This document shows, in pieces, positions 11,051 through 21,554 of a DNA stretch of 64,000 nt. This DNA is from Branchinecta lynchi. Lineage: Eukaryota; Arthropoda; Branchiopoda; Anostraca; Branchinectidae. The stretch's first letter is position 1. Every line of letters starts with the position of its first letter. A model generated the notes under the pieces. That model was not told the origin of the DNA, ran no database searches, and worked only from the letters and a program-made list of their open reading frames with translations. The position numbers and the translations under genes are program-made. Location: contig JAKZAP010000019.1 in the NCBI GenBank assembly GCA_023053575.1, positions 4,278,001 to 4,342,000 on the forward strand, in the 5' to 3' direction.

Positions 11051-11639
11051 ATTATGTTCTGTTTTGGGGCAAGGGCTCTCGTTCGCCTAGCAGATTTACG
11101 GCAGAAAACAAAAAAAGATTACTAGCAGAAAACAAGTCATACATAAATCCTTTATTTTAGGGCTTGTCCCAACGTTAGAGCATCGGTGATCATATTTTCG
11201 GCACAACCATACGTTGGGAAAATGAAAACAAATTGTCATACCAGATTTTCAATACACACTATTTGTATGAGGCTACTGTGGTATGGTAACCAAATTTTGG
11301 ACCAATGCGCAAAAATTGAGGATTTGTTTACGACTCTCGTTCACACAACTTGACTCTTCCCCTCTCCCAAACTGATCAATTTACGATATTACCAACACCG
11401 AAATAGAAATAGCGAGCGCTATAAATAGCAGTGATAATAATGACGATCACACCCTTACAATCACGCTTTCGTTGTTGCTATGGTATCTGTTACTACAGTT
11501 GCTCTTCAAAACGACAATTGCCGAAATTGCACTTTTCGAAGTCATGATATCCTGTCACCTCACTAAGTGCCAAACTTCTTTCCCACCAATTTGACAACCT
11601 CCTAGGCTCCATTCTTGGTGGTTATGGAAGTGAGACGAC

Positions 11640-11820
11640 TTTTTCAGATACCACGATCGGACCGTGGTATGTGAATATCAGTTACCACGATAACTCGCCA
11701 GATACCACGGTAACTGCAAAAAACACCTTTCGACCGCGGTATTAGATAGCACGGTAACAGCAAAGATTACTTTAGACCGTGGTATCCGATACCATGGTAT
11801 CTGCAAAAACGCAACTGTTA
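11640..11820. repeat. 'ataccacggt' short-palindrome cluster, copy 1
   Basis: Repeats of 'gataccacggtaactgcaaa' and its complement alternate here, forming several small hairpins. A related cluster is at 38185-38520. They are probably decayed termini of one TIR family. Confidence 0.5.
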
Positions 11821-12058
11821 TTAAAGTCAACCGGTTCTCCGTATTGTCCCAACAGGAGCGACAGGGGCGTTACGCTCCGCTTGCGCCCAGTGCTTCCACT
11901 TCCACCCTGAGTAGAATACTTTACTTGGATCATTCTACTTAACAATTTTCTATTCTACTTTAATAGTTAATTTTAACTAATTTCATATTTTGGTTGGATC
12001 ACGAGGCCGAGTAGAAGTTGAAATTCGAACTTTTTGCCTGCGTCGCAGTTTGAACACA

Positions 12059-12226
12059 CACTATAAAAAGTTTCTCCGAGTAAGGATTAAAGTTAACTGC
12101 TGTATTTGCTGCTGGGATTAATCTTATCTCTACTATGATAAGATTAATCCGAATTAGATAAAATCTTATCTCAGTAGAGACAAGGTTATTCCCAGTAGCA
12201 AATACCGGAAGAATTTTTTTTCAGTG
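12059..12226. mobile_element. 158-bp-type palindromic MITE, copy 3
   Basis: The left end is 'cactataaaaagtttctccg' and the right end '...gaattttttttcagtg'. The internal palindrome contains 'tgctgggattaatcttatct'. It is nested in the long-TIR element 11164-12517. Flanking dinucleotides differ (CA and CG). Confidence 0.75.
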
Positions 12227-12639
12227 CGGCCTACTCTCGGTATTTTTTATGTTCAAACCTGCAAGGTCTGAACATAAAAAACTTGGTAGGCATAGAGAAT
12301 AGGCAAATGACAGGCCCAATGATTGCAGTATTCCTGTATTAAGTACTTCTTTTGATGTGAAAATACCTTTTTTTATTGCTCCAACATTTGGTTACCATAC
12401 CACAGTAGCCTCATAAAAATAGTGTGGATTGAAAATCTGGTATGACAATTTGTTTTCATTTTCCCAACGTATGGTGGTGCCAAACATATGATCACCGATG
12501 CTCTAACGTTGAGACAATATCTTTAAGTCCGTAAAAATTTACTGCGTATCCAATTTATTCGCAAGGTCAATACTTTTTATCGGAAAGGGTCGAGTGAAAA
12601 AACTGGTTACGCCAACACTGACCCGATCTAATCTTCTAT

Positions 12640-12890
12640 TTACTCTAAGCCAAAAGACTAATTACACCAAGACCAATACTCTTGATGATTATCTCTCCTT
12701 GCCGATGCAAAATCTCCCGCCTCTCCGGTTATTTAGCGGAAGAAAGGCAGAAGTGGTGTCACAGCTGCTTTCAAAGATTGCGGTGACTGATTGACACTGG
12801 ATCTGAGTCGTACGGGCACGCTTACTCCTTCTTCCTGAAGATCGCTGGCGTGTTTTGGACTTGGTCATATAGAGTATTGACAGCAATTTT
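12640..12890 (+). repeat. Dispersed repeat also at 60120 and 62400
   Basis: It shares 'aatactcttgatga', 'tgccgatgcaaaatc', 'tagcggaaga' and 'tggcgtgttttggactt' with 62400-62640, and pieces with 60118-60320. No conserved reading frame was seen between copies. Confidence 0.5.
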
Positions 12891-12974
12891 GCCAAGTAAG
12901 TTTTCTAGAGAAAAACGACAAACTTAACAGTCCTTCATCTTTCTTCATAAGTTTACAGTCCAAGTCTAATTTAC

Positions 12975-13090
12975 CTGTGAAGAACTGGAGGTCCTTGAAT
13001 CGTCCTAGCAATTCCTTCATGTACTTGTTGATGTTGGCCTTGAAGGTGTCAACTTCCTCGGGAGCTTCCTTGGCGAGCCGGTCGACAACC
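12975..13090 (-). CDS. Tctp: Translationally controlled tumor protein, coding exon 4
   Basis: This exon follows exon 3 in the transcript and completes its split AGG codon, reading VVDRLAKEAPEEVDTFKA, then NINKYMKELLGRFKDLQFFT. Known TCTPs have this helical hairpin and the conserved F(K)DLQFFTG stretch near residue 130. The acceptor is 'aattttag' (13091-13098) and the donor GTAAAT starts at 12974. It ends at phase 1, where Gly of FFTG is split. TCTP is a small cytosolic calcium- and tubulin-binding protein with an Mss4-like fold, involved in growth control. The remaining C-terminus (about 38 residues, ending in a motif near HGLEEEK in other animals) was not found between 1 and 12974. Confidence 0.92.
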
Positions 13091-13130
13091 CTAAAATTAT
13101 TAATTATTTTGTTTCAAGTCGTTGCAGCAC

Positions 13131-13415
13131 GAATCGTGCAGCAAGAACAGCAGCCGTGTCAAAAGTTAAATCTCAGCACTAGTTTTTCCGTGCAGTGATT
13201 ATTAAAAGTAACAGATACAGGCGAGTATTCCACAACAGAAACGTGGAACGAGGTTATTAATGAAATAACGATTAAGTTTTCAGTCCCTTATTAATAACAA
13301 AACCGAAGTTGATGAAAATGCAGAAACCCTTTCCTGTCATCACGCCAATCGTGCAGCAAAAACAGCGGCCGTGTCAAAAGTTAAATCTCAGGACTAGTTT
13401 TTTCTTTACAGTGGT
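13131..13415 (+). repeat. Local direct duplication of about 70 bp
   Basis: 'cagccgtgtcaaaagttaaa' followed by 'tctcagcactagttttt' at 13150-13185 is repeated at about 13363-13405. The second copy leads directly into the Penelope-like 3' end at 13401-13643. It lies in TCTP intron 3, just upstream of exon 4 in the transcript. Confidence 0.6.
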
Positions 13416-13643
13416 ATGTGAAAGCAATTTGCCGTAATGAGATATTTATAGTCCGTAGAAGCTTCAGTAATTTATTACAGGTATGTTTCCTTCCCCGACG
13501 TTGACCCAGAAGATTGCAGCCTGAAGAGGACCCTTGCCAAGAAGGGCCGAAATATCTCTGATGAAGAATCGTAGCTGACGTATCCGTTGTATAGACTATT
13601 TGAATACATGTTTCAAAGTCAGCTAGGGCTCAAAGAATATTTA
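13401..13643 (+). repeat. Penelope-like 3' end, second copy
   Basis: It aligns along its length with 7771-7990: 'gatatttatagtccgtagaa', 'ttccttccccgacgttgacc', 'gacccttgccaagaagggcc' and 'gaatacatgtttcaaagtca' are shared with few changes. No reverse transcriptase frame is attached. Confidence 0.6.
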
Positions 13644-13751
13644 TCGTTAAAACCAATGCCTTCCCGTCATTCAAGAAGTCATGTAAGAAATGATCTTTTT
13701 ACGATTATAGGGTCCAGCAATGTCGTTTTCGAAAATACCATTACTTGCCCC

Positions 13752-14047
13752 CAGAGGCGTTACTAGCCAAAATGTTTGGGGGGGGGGGGACGAGCCATTT
13801 ACCGACTGGCTGGTAATTTTTAACGACTGTTTTTGCAGAAAAACGACTGTTTTCAACAACAAAAAAAATGAAAGTTTTGAAAAAATCGACTGATTTTCAG
13901 AAAAAACGACGGTTTTCATGAAAAAATTCAACTATTTTGACGAAAAATCGCGGCGCTTTGCACTGACTCGGTTATTTTTTACCGACTCGCCGACACCATT
14001 GGGGGGGGGGGGTGTCCCACCCTCCCTCCCCAGTCGTGACGCCCCAG
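13752..14047 (+). mobile_element. hAT-like MITE with G-tract ends
   Basis: The ends are 'cagaggcgttactagcc' and '...gtcgtgacgccccag'. The 8-bp sequence 'cttgcccc' lies directly outside both (13744-13751 and 14048-14055). The interior has a G run near 13779, a second at 14000-14011 and repeated 'aaacgactgtttt' motifs. The same family forms the outer shell of 15463-17316 and an inverted decayed copy at 21880-22100. Confidence 0.82.
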
Positions 14048-14164
14048 CTTGCCCCTCGAAATCAGCAATTTTCATAACCTGCGTTTGTCAACTCAATCGA
14101 GAATTCTGGATCTCCAAACCGGAGGTTCGACAAAAAATATTCGAAAACTTTGCGTGCCGGCTGA

Positions 14165-14640
14165 ACAAGTACATATTCCTTGAGCCCAAGCTGACTTTGA
14201 AACATAAATTCAAATGATGCATAGTACGGATACGTCAGCTACGATGCTTTGGCAGCACCCAAAACGAAACAATTTTTGAAGCATTTCATGCCCTTATTTT
14301 TGAAAGAGTTATCGGGGGACCTTGACCCTTTAGGAGCTGCGAAATCGTAGCTGACGTATCCGTTATATGCATTATTCGAATCTATGGTTTACCAGGTGGA
14401 CAAGCCAAGCAAAAGCTAAGGAGTAAGATACAAAAAAAAGGTCTGCTAGCCTTCCAAAACGAAAAACTTTTTTGAACCATTTCATGACCTTATTTTTTAA
14501 AGAGTTATCGGGGGACCTTGAAACTTTCGGCGAAGTGTCGGCACTGCTTGACTGAAGAACTCCCGGGTTGGTCGGAAATTTCTAAAAGTTGTAGGTGTAA
14601 GACGAGACAATGGCTGGAGATTTCCGAAGCTTAAAATTCC
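14165..14640 (+). repeat. Decayed Penelope-like tail and internal duplication
   Basis: Pieces such as 'cgtagctgacgtatccgtta' and 'tgagcccaagctgactttga' match the tails at 7900-7990 and 13560-13640. A phrase 'aaagagttatcgggggacctt' occurs twice (about 14300 and 14500). It is non-coding, in TCTP intron 3. Confidence 0.5.
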
Positions 14641-14680
14641 AAAGGGGAGCTAGGGATTAATATAAAGGTAGAACAGGTCC

Positions 14681-15060
14681 TTTAAAGGACCTGCATTACC
14701 TATAATACTAACGCAACCTACTTCCATAATCACTCCATATATTACTAAACCAGGAGACAATAAATTTCGTATGGTGCATTCCAACTCCTCTAACAAAACC
14801 ATGCTGATTTTCTCACTTGCCGTGTTTTGCTACCTTCTATGTGTATCGCTGTCGATGGTTGTCTGCGAGAAGTTTTTCCATCATAACAACCGGTTATGTA
14901 ATTTTTCCCCCTGTTTTTTCAGTAAGTCCACGGGTCTAGGAAAAGCCTTAAAACAGCCAAAACCGTGGGCTATTTGTTGTAAGCACAGCATAGTTTTAAA
15001 GTATTCAAATATTTTAAAATACTGTAAGTTGAGTAGTAAATAGTGTGAGGGGCCCTTTAA
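14681..15060 (+). mobile_element. MITE family 'TTTAAAGGACC', copy C
   Basis: This is the best-preserved copy. It begins at the self-complementary 'ggtcctttaaaggacc' (14676-14691) and ends 'gaggggccctttaag'. It shares long blocks with 6957-7275. It lies about 60 bp from the donor of TCTP exon 3 but does not disturb it. Confidence 0.65.
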
Positions 15061-15123
15061 GTAAAGCAAAATATGCAGGAAAGACAAAATAGCTCCCGCG
15101 GAAACTCCGTGGCACAGGCTAAC

Positions 15124-15311
15124 CTCTTCATGTATTCCTTGAGGTAAAGGGTGTAGGACTTCTTGTCTCCAAAGGCAAAGCACTCCTGCAGTCTGTGGTT
15201 GAGGACAAGGTCACAACCAGATTCGACAGCATCTTCAGTACCCTCATCAGCTTCTTCAGCAGATGGGTTGGAACCCGTCAACTGAACATCACCAAGTTTT
15301 CTTGTGACGAG
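15124..15311 (-). CDS. Tctp: Translationally controlled tumor protein, coding exon 3
   Basis: It reads LVTRKLGDVQLTGSNPSAEE, then ADEGTEDAVESGCDLVLNHR, LQECFAFGDKKSYTLYLK and EYMK plus two bases. NPSAEEADEGT...AVESG is the acidic loop and TCTP signature region of arthropod TCTPs, and GDKKSYTLYLK.YMK starts the helical domain. The acceptor is 'attttgtag' (15312-15320) and the donor GTTAGC starts at 15123. The exon is 188 bp, phase 0 in and phase 2 out, which matches exons 2 and 4. Codons are intact, so this is a functional gene rather than a retrocopy. The LVTR start also resolves exon 2's ending ...VTGR|LVTR. Confidence 0.95.
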
Positions 15312-15558
15312 CTACAAAATTAAAGGCATGAGTCTATAGTTATCAATCTTTTGAAAAGCGCTGCAATAGATGGTAGTTTGGTTCACACCAATTTTAGTTA
15401 CCAAATTCAGTTGAATGAATTTTTCTGCTGACTCGGTGCTGTCTCACAGGAGCCACATGCACAGGCGTTACTAGCCAAAGCGTTTGGGGGGGGGGGGGGC
15501 TAGGTATTTTCCGACTGACTGGTAATCGGCTGACCTTGAAAAAAAAACGAATGACTTC

Positions 15559-17239
15559 ATGAACAAGAGCTACGAGCTCATATGGCACTTGTACGAGTAG
15601 GCTGTACAAGAAAGTAGATGAGAACCTCACAAAATACACCCGCCATCCAAAAATGCGGTTCGGAAATAGAAATAGGATATTTAGTTTCACTCATTTCTGA
15701 GCAGTTCCGGCATCGTCTCGATTGTCTGCAGCAAATGCACATGACTGTTCAAACTTTCATCCCAATAAATTCATTTGTTTGATCCCTAGACGTGCTACAC
15801 GATTTCCGGTACTCACTCTATCTCCACCTACCGTGGCCGAATAAGTTCCATCCCGATCGCTGCACTCTAAGCGTTTGTCAAGATTTCTGGTTCCCTCCAC
15901 CAGCTCCCCCCCCCCCCCCCAGTGACATCGGATCCGGTCCGGATTTAAAGTGGGACGTCTGAGACACGAGGTCATGCTAAATATCAACTTTCATCAAGAT
16001 CCGACCAACCATTCGCAAGTTAAAAATACCTCAATTTTGGCTTCCCCGTCCCTCCACCCCCCCCCCCCCCCAGATGGTCAGATCGGGGAAGTGACTATTT
16101 CCTATTTAATCTGGTCGGGTCCTTGGTATGCTTGCCAATTTTCATTGTCCTAGCACATCAGGAAGCATCGAACTCTCGGGATCACTAGAAATCAGGACTC
16201 CCCCCCCCAACTCCCCCAAAGTGAGCGGATCCGTTCCGGTTATGTCAGTCAGGTATCTAGGACTTGTGCTTGTTCTTTCTACCAAGTTTCATCCGGATCT
16301 CTCCACTCTGAGCGTTTTTCAAGATTTCCGGTTTCCCCTTCCAACTCCCCCCAATGTCACCGGCGTCTGAGACATGAGGTCCTTCCATATACCAAGTTTC
16401 GTTAAGATCCGACGACCCGTTCGTAAGCTGAAAATATTTAATTTTCCAAATTTTTCCGGATTCCCCGTCCCTCCACTCCCCTCAAGACCCACCCCCAAGA
16501 TTCATCGGATCCGGTCCGGACTCGAAATGAGACATCTGAGACACGAGATCTTTCCAGATATCAAGTTTCATTAAGATCCGATCACCCGTTCGAAAGTGAT
16601 GAATGTCCCTATTTTCCGGATTCCGCCCCCTCCCCCACGATGGTCGGATCGGGCAAGTGACTATTTCCAACTTAGTCTGGTCGGGTCCCTGATATGCCTG
16701 CGAAGTTTCATCGTCCTAGCTTGCGTGGAAGTGCCCAAACTATTATTTATGTTTCTTGACTATGTCCAGGTTAATCAGGTCGTCAATCTTTTAACAATAT
16801 ATACTCCCGCATACGCTCCCTAATACATCCAATATTCCTGACAAGTTCCATTATCCTAACAATGTAATTTGTTTAGATTATCCACTTTGTTCTTACTCCC
16901 GCATTCGCTCTCTCATACATGGACTCGTGGCTCAGTTGGTAGAGCGTTGGACTTATAACTCAGAGGTTCCTGGTTCGCTCCCGCACTCGGGCAGCCCTTT
17001 TTTTTGCTACTTTTCGCTCCACTTTTGCTTTATAGTTTCCGGACTCCCGGATCCGGGGAAAGTCGGATTGAAGAAATGATTAATTTTAAGTTTAGCTGGT
17101 CCGGTCCCTGATATGCCTGCCAAGTTTCATCGTCCTAGCTTATCCGGAAGTGCCCGAACTAGCAAAACCGGGACCGACAGACCGACTGACGGACAGAAAT
17201 TACAATCGCTATATGGAACTTGAGTAAGCTCAAGTGCCA
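15559..17239 (+). mobile_element. Poly-C-tract element, most complete copy
   Basis: The left end is 'gagctacgagctcatatggc' then 'acttg'; the right end 'caagctcaagtgccataa'-like, so 'atatggcacttg' and 'caagtgccata' are subterminal inverted repeats. Between them are at least five degenerate units of about 150-180 bp. Each unit carries 'ggatccggtccgga', 'tctgagacacgagg', 'caagtttcatcaagatccga', a C-rich block and 'ccggattcc'. C runs of 12-14 occur at 15907 and 16057. Near the right end is 'gaccgactgacggacagaaa'. A truncated copy of the left end is at 25027-25280. No protein is encoded. A tRNA-like sequence lies inside at 16921-16994. Confidence 0.6.
16921..16994 (+). tRNA. tRNA-Ile(TAT)-like sequence, probably a pseudogene or SINE head
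   Basis: It contains a perfect A box (TGGCTCAGTTGG), a D-arm 'gctcagttggtagagc' and an anticodon loop CTTATAA, implying anticodon TAT (Ile). The B box (GGTTCGCTCCC) deviates from GGTTCGANTCC. The T stem does not pair well and the acceptor ends pair only partly. A run of eight T at 16998-17005 would end Pol III transcription. I judge it a decayed tRNA copy or SINE promoter rather than a working tRNA gene. Confidence 0.4.
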
Positions 17240-17462
17240 TAAAAACCTATCGTTTTCCGACTCGGAAATTTTTACCGACTGACGAACAACGTCCCCCCCC
17301 ATACGTGACGCCCCTGGCCACGAAGATAATTTCGTAAACCACATGATGCTCGCCTTTACTGCTGGCCCTCAGAAGACAGTATGGAGAGCTTTTTCTAGGA
17401 AACCCTGCCCGGGATAACAGATGATACTCTCTTCACTGATTACTTCTTTCCGTTTTGACATT

Positions 17463-17535
17463 CCCCAGGGTAAGTAAGTAAGTAATTTATTTATAACCCG
17501 CCATTTGAAAAAGCGGAGTAAATGAAAGAAAATAA
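17463..17535 (-). repeat. SINE/LINE 3' end with (TTAC)n tail, inverted
   Basis: On the minus strand it reads 'tttactccgctttttcaaat', 'ggcgggttataaataaatta' and then the TTAC repeat. It matches 6870-6950. Confidence 0.6.
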
Positions 17536-17540
17536 ATAAA

Positions 17541-18814
17541 ACAAATAAACACACACAAAAAAGACACTTAATTTTCAATCTTCGAAGCAGCGAATAACTT
17601 AGTGCCCTGGTTGGGCCCTGCTGTCCATGATTTTTTTTTTAGAGACGACGAAACATCGAAAAGAGTAACACTTGCATCTTCAATTTTGAACTTCTCCGTC
17701 AGTGTGCTTTTTGTGTTTCTAACATAAGAACCGTTCTAGTTTATGTTTAAGGCGCAGAATTTCTGAATAATACACACATATCCGCGAATATGTGTGGTAA
17801 ACTTTCATCTCACTGAGGCTTGATGTGGTAAAAATTAATAAGAACGGGTTCTATTATGTGTGTTAAAAATTATACAAGACCCATCACAGAAATGCATTTC
17901 CATCACGTGACTACTGAAGAAGAAAGAGAGACACGTTTAAGGAGAGATTTGTAATATAAATGGAGCTGAATGAGCTCCTTGAATTAGTGTCAGTCGTATT
18001 AAAATATATTACTAATTGTGTTTGGAAGCTTTTACCTCATCTGGAATAATAAGAGCAATCCTGGTAGGCTCGAAACTATATTGAGAAATACTAGTTCAAA
18101 TCGTTATGTTCAAACAGATACGTAGCAACAAATATTATACTGGATTGTTATAAAACCGGTATAGGCTTATCTAAAATTCCGCATGAAAGTCATCAGAGGT
18201 TATGTTCTCTTGGGATTCATTGTCAGGCTTAAGGCTCTGATTTGAAAATCTGCGCATACGGGTTCCAAACGTTGGCGAGCGGCGTACAACTTGGATTTTC
18301 AAGTTGAATGGCTGCAGAGCATAACGCTTACAAGGCGAAATATTTTTATTCGTGTTACAACATAATCAATCAAGTTTAATTCGAATAGCTGAAATCTAGA
18401 AAAGGAATACAAATTTACAAAATACACAGACACACAAGAAACAAACCAACTAATACACTTACAAGAAATTACCAGCAATAAATGATTGGATGAAACTACG
18501 TAAAAATTGGGTAGAAGAATTAGCGGGATATGGGGAAAACTGATTTCCAGTATTCCTCTCGGACCGACGCACGGAAGACGGGAGGGGAGGGGGGAACAGA
18601 TGGGCCATCTGGGGACAACACGTTATCTTAGCTCGAAATTTGTTTGAAAGAGTATTTCTACGTACAGATAATTTAGGAATAAAATAAGCGTGAACGGTCC
18701 TATAATGTACTCTAGGTACAGATAAAGAACAGGCCAAAACGCATATGCGATAGAGGCAAGTTGGCCAGGGACTTACTGTTCGGTCAGTTCTTCTTCCACA
18801 AATGTATTAATAGA
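17541..18814. other. Intron sequence, nothing recognised
   Basis: This is AT-rich TCTP intron 2 sequence without recognised repeats or exons. Short frames here have no coding character. Confidence 0.5.
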
Positions 18815-20130
18815 AGGCACTGTCTAGGGAACCGGGAGTCGTACTTTATGTCCTACGGGCTACGGAACCGGTAGTTCTCACGGAAACCGAACCATTTGAG
18901 CTGCGATTCCGGGATCTGACGTCACTAACTAACGGAAACTTGTATGTGCTGGCTCCCGTTCCGGTAGTAATTGGAAATAGCTCACGGAAACTTCATCGCA
19001 CGAGCTTCTCGTCCGGTAGCCTCACGAAATTGTGTACACAGAAGCTAGGAAGCCGGTAGTTCATACCGGAAACTGTATAATTGGAGCTTCTGTTCCGGTA
19101 GTGTCTACATGGAATATAAAACTCACGGAATAGTTTGGATGAGAGCTAGGATGACGGGATTTTCACCGACTTAGAGAAAATAACATGGGAAAAAATTCAC
19201 TACCGGAACCCATATATTGAGAGCTAAGGTACCGGTAGCAACTACTACTTGCTTGAAAATGACCAGCTCACGGACACAGGTGACTATGGGCTAGGGTTCC
19301 GGTAGTGACAAAAATAAACAAAAATTGAACTCACAGACCCATGTCAGTGTAGACTAGGAAACCGGAAGTGAATATTTTCAACTCGCGGAACCCAGCTCCT
19401 CCGGGCTGGGGTTCTGGTAGTGCCAAAAATTAAAATTACAAACTCACGGACGCGTGTCAATATGGACTTTGAGTCCGGTATAGCTCACTGAAACCAGTTC
19501 AAAATCTTATTTTTTTTGCCCTACCGGAACCCCAGCCCGGAGAAGTTGGGTTCCGTTAGTTAAAAATATTTGCTTCCGGTTTCCTAGTTTGCACTGACAT
19601 GGGTACGTGAGCTAAATTTTTGTTTTCGTCAATACCAGAACCCTAGCCCATAGCCCATAGCCGTAGCTGTGTCCGTGAGCTGGTCATTTTCAAGCAAATA
19701 GTAGTTGCTACCGGTACCTTAGCTCTCAATATATGAGTTCCGGTAGTGGATTTTTCCCCATGTTATTTTCTCTAAGTCAGTGAAAATCCCGGCATCCTAG
19801 CTCTCATCCAAAGTATTCCGTGAGTTTTATATTCCACGTACACACTACCGGAACAGAAGCTCCAATTATACAGTTTCCGGCATCACCTACCGGCTCACTA
19901 GCTTCTGAGTACACAATTCCGTGAGGCTACCTGACGAGAAGCTGGTGCGATGAAGTTTCCGTGAGCTATTTCCAATTACTACCGGAACGGGAGCCAGCAG
20001 ATACAAGTTTCCGTTAGTGAATGACGTCAGATCCCGGAAACGCAGCTCATATGATTGGTTTCCGTGAGAACTACCGGTTCCGTAGCCGGTAGCACATAAA
20101 GTACGACTCCCGGTTCCCTAGACAGTGCCT
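18815..20130. mobile_element. Foldback element: 1.3-kb palindrome with 7-bp duplication
   Basis: The two halves (about 18815-19445 and 19515-20130) are inverted copies of each other. The ends are 'aggcactgtctagggaaccg' and its complement. The 7-bp sequence 'taataga' flanks both ends (18808-18814 and 20131-20137), so the whole palindrome inserted as one unit. Each arm is a chain of degenerate sub-units of roughly 50-80 bp pairing a 'ctcacggaaac' motif with an 'accggtagt' motif. No protein is encoded. It sits about 190 bp downstream of TCTP exon 2 in the transcript. Confidence 0.85.
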
Positions 20131-20323
20131 TAATAGAAATATGCTTGTGATCTGAATCAAAGAAGTTTAGAAATCCTGTCAGCAGGGAGTGGCAAGTTCA
20201 AATTCAATGAGAACAAGACTTAGGTGGATACTGGAGTTTAATCAATCAGTGCAGAACTAACATGAAATGCTGCAGTAAGAGCCAGAAAGGATGAATGCCA
20301 TAATGGCCAGAAAAAGTACTTAC

Positions 20324-20394
20324 ACGTCCAGTAACTTCATACATGACTCCATCAACAAGCTTCATTGGGTAGGTGTCAGAGAAAAGTTCATCCT
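20324..20394 (-). CDS. Tctp: Translationally controlled tumor protein, coding exon 2
   Basis: The exon (71 bp, phase 1 in, phase 0 out) reads (E)DELFSDTYPMKLVDGVMYEV then TGR. This is the conserved TCTP N-terminal beta region: D-E-[ML]-F-S-D at residues 11-16 followed by the strand leading to E-V-x-G-[KR]. The acceptor is 'ttattctag' (20395-20403) and the donor GTAAGT starts at 20323. Joined to exon 1 it restores a Glu codon at the junction. Confidence 0.95.
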
Positions 20395-20901
20395 CTAGAA
20401 TAATAACGAACTTCAACAATGAGTTACCAACAAACCCACAACCTGAGAAGCAGCCCTATGCACCTACCAGTGTTTTAATTGTGGCAACACAATTTTTATT
20501 TTATTTGTCCATTATTATCAGGCTGTAGCAAAGACTGTATACTTTTATGTTGTTGTAAATGAACAATAGTGATATGATTGGCACTGATAACAAAGAGATA
20601 ACTAAGAACTCTGCCTCCATTGACAGTCAAAAACAAATAAAAAAGCATGTAGCAGCAAGTCTGCAAACACATAACATGCAAATTCTGTGACAAAATTTGT
20701 AAGCCAATGAAGCTGCCTATACTCCTTCTTGGGAGCCATGAGAAGATGAATAGTGATTTTATTTCACAACCTTTCACAAATACAGCCCGTAGTATAGAAA
20801 CAATCCACAGAAGTACCCTTTAAGACCATTATAATTAGAATTTCCTTTAATTTTACCCCTAGTCAAACAATAACAAGTGTGCTAAGTAAGTTGAATGAAT
20901 C

Positions 20902-20937
20902 TATTTATGGATACTGTCAAAACAGTATCCATAAATA
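20902..20937. repeat. Perfect short hairpin
   Basis: 'tttatggatactgt' and its exact complement are separated by only a few A/C bases. It is an isolated 14-bp-stem hairpin in TCTP intron 1. It may be a decayed MITE core. Confidence 0.6.
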
Positions 20938-21377
20938 TGAATCTAAATACATAATCTTAACTGCAGCGGGAAAAATACTGTTTAAAATTTTATGATTAAA
21001 ACCTATTTAATATATTAACCCCTTTGAGGCCCCCTTAACAATCAGTACACCACCAAACTACAGGAGGGGTAACTGACACTGAAATACGCAACCTCAAAAT
21101 TTGCAGCAAAAATTTTCAAGCAGTCCTCCACATTTATCTGTCCCAACATCTTCAGATTATTTGCCGTTTCTTTGTTTGAACATGCCTAAAATGGGTTTTC
21201 TGGTTGGGTTTGGTAGCTCTATCATTTTCATCACTTGTGCATGACGGCAAGGAATTTGAGCTGAGGTGAGAATCACAAGATTCCAGCAAATCATCTTAAC
21301 TGTAAGAGCCCAGCTCCTCAAACAGCAGGGAATAAGAGAATAACCAGCCAGCTTGACCTACCAGAAGACATCGCAAC

Positions 21378-21554
21378 CATAGTGGAACTCGAAATTCCTC
21401 TCAGACAAGAGAGGGAAATCTACCATTAGATCATCACTATTGTACCAAAAACATTTCATAACCGCAGCAACGAAGAAGCAGAAGCAACCAAGGCCGAAAG
21501 GTATCCCGAGTGGAATCCAAGTGCCAGTCATTTGAAGGAAGGATTCTTTATGAA
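21378..21554 (-). CDS. Possible small membrane-protein exon
   Basis: On the minus strand, after a good acceptor ('atttttag'), an open frame reads FHKESFLQMTGTWIPLGI, then PFGLGCFCFFVAAVMKCFW (a hydrophobic, membrane-segment-like stretch) and YNSDDLMVDFPLLSERNF. It closes at a TAG about 59 codons on, at 21378-21380. The region is free of the window's repeats. If started at its internal ATG it would encode about 50 residues. It lies inside TCTP intron 1 on the same strand. No family is recognised and it could be chance. Confidence 0.25.

Larger units (their letters stand above)
11164..12517. mobile_element. Long-TIR DNA transposon remnant, 1.35 kb
   Basis: Arms of about 150 bp at 11164-11330 and about 12375-12517 are inverted copies. 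Shared phrases include 'ttgtcccaacgttagagc', 'catcggtgatcatat', 'caaattgtcataccagattt' and 'taccataccacagtagcctc'. No transposase frame survives. The interior holds another MITE (12059-12226) and a run of short palindromes around 'ataccacggt' (11640-11820). No convincing target duplication was seen. Confidence 0.7.
15463..17316 (+). mobile_element. hAT-like MITE shell with a 1.7-kb insertion
   Basis: The outer left segment (15463-15556, 'caggcgttactagccaaa' plus a G run) and outer right segment (about 17240-17316, ending 'catacgtgacgcccctg') are the two halves of the 13752-14047 family. They are separated by another element at 15559-17239. The flanking 8-mers resemble each other only partly (GCCACATG against GCCACGAA), so the outer boundary is approximate. 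It lies in TCTP intron 2. Confidence 0.65.

Noticed and set aside
16921..16994. Functional tRNA-Ile gene
   Set aside because: B box and T stem deviate and the acceptor stem pairs only partly; kept only as a tRNA-like feature.
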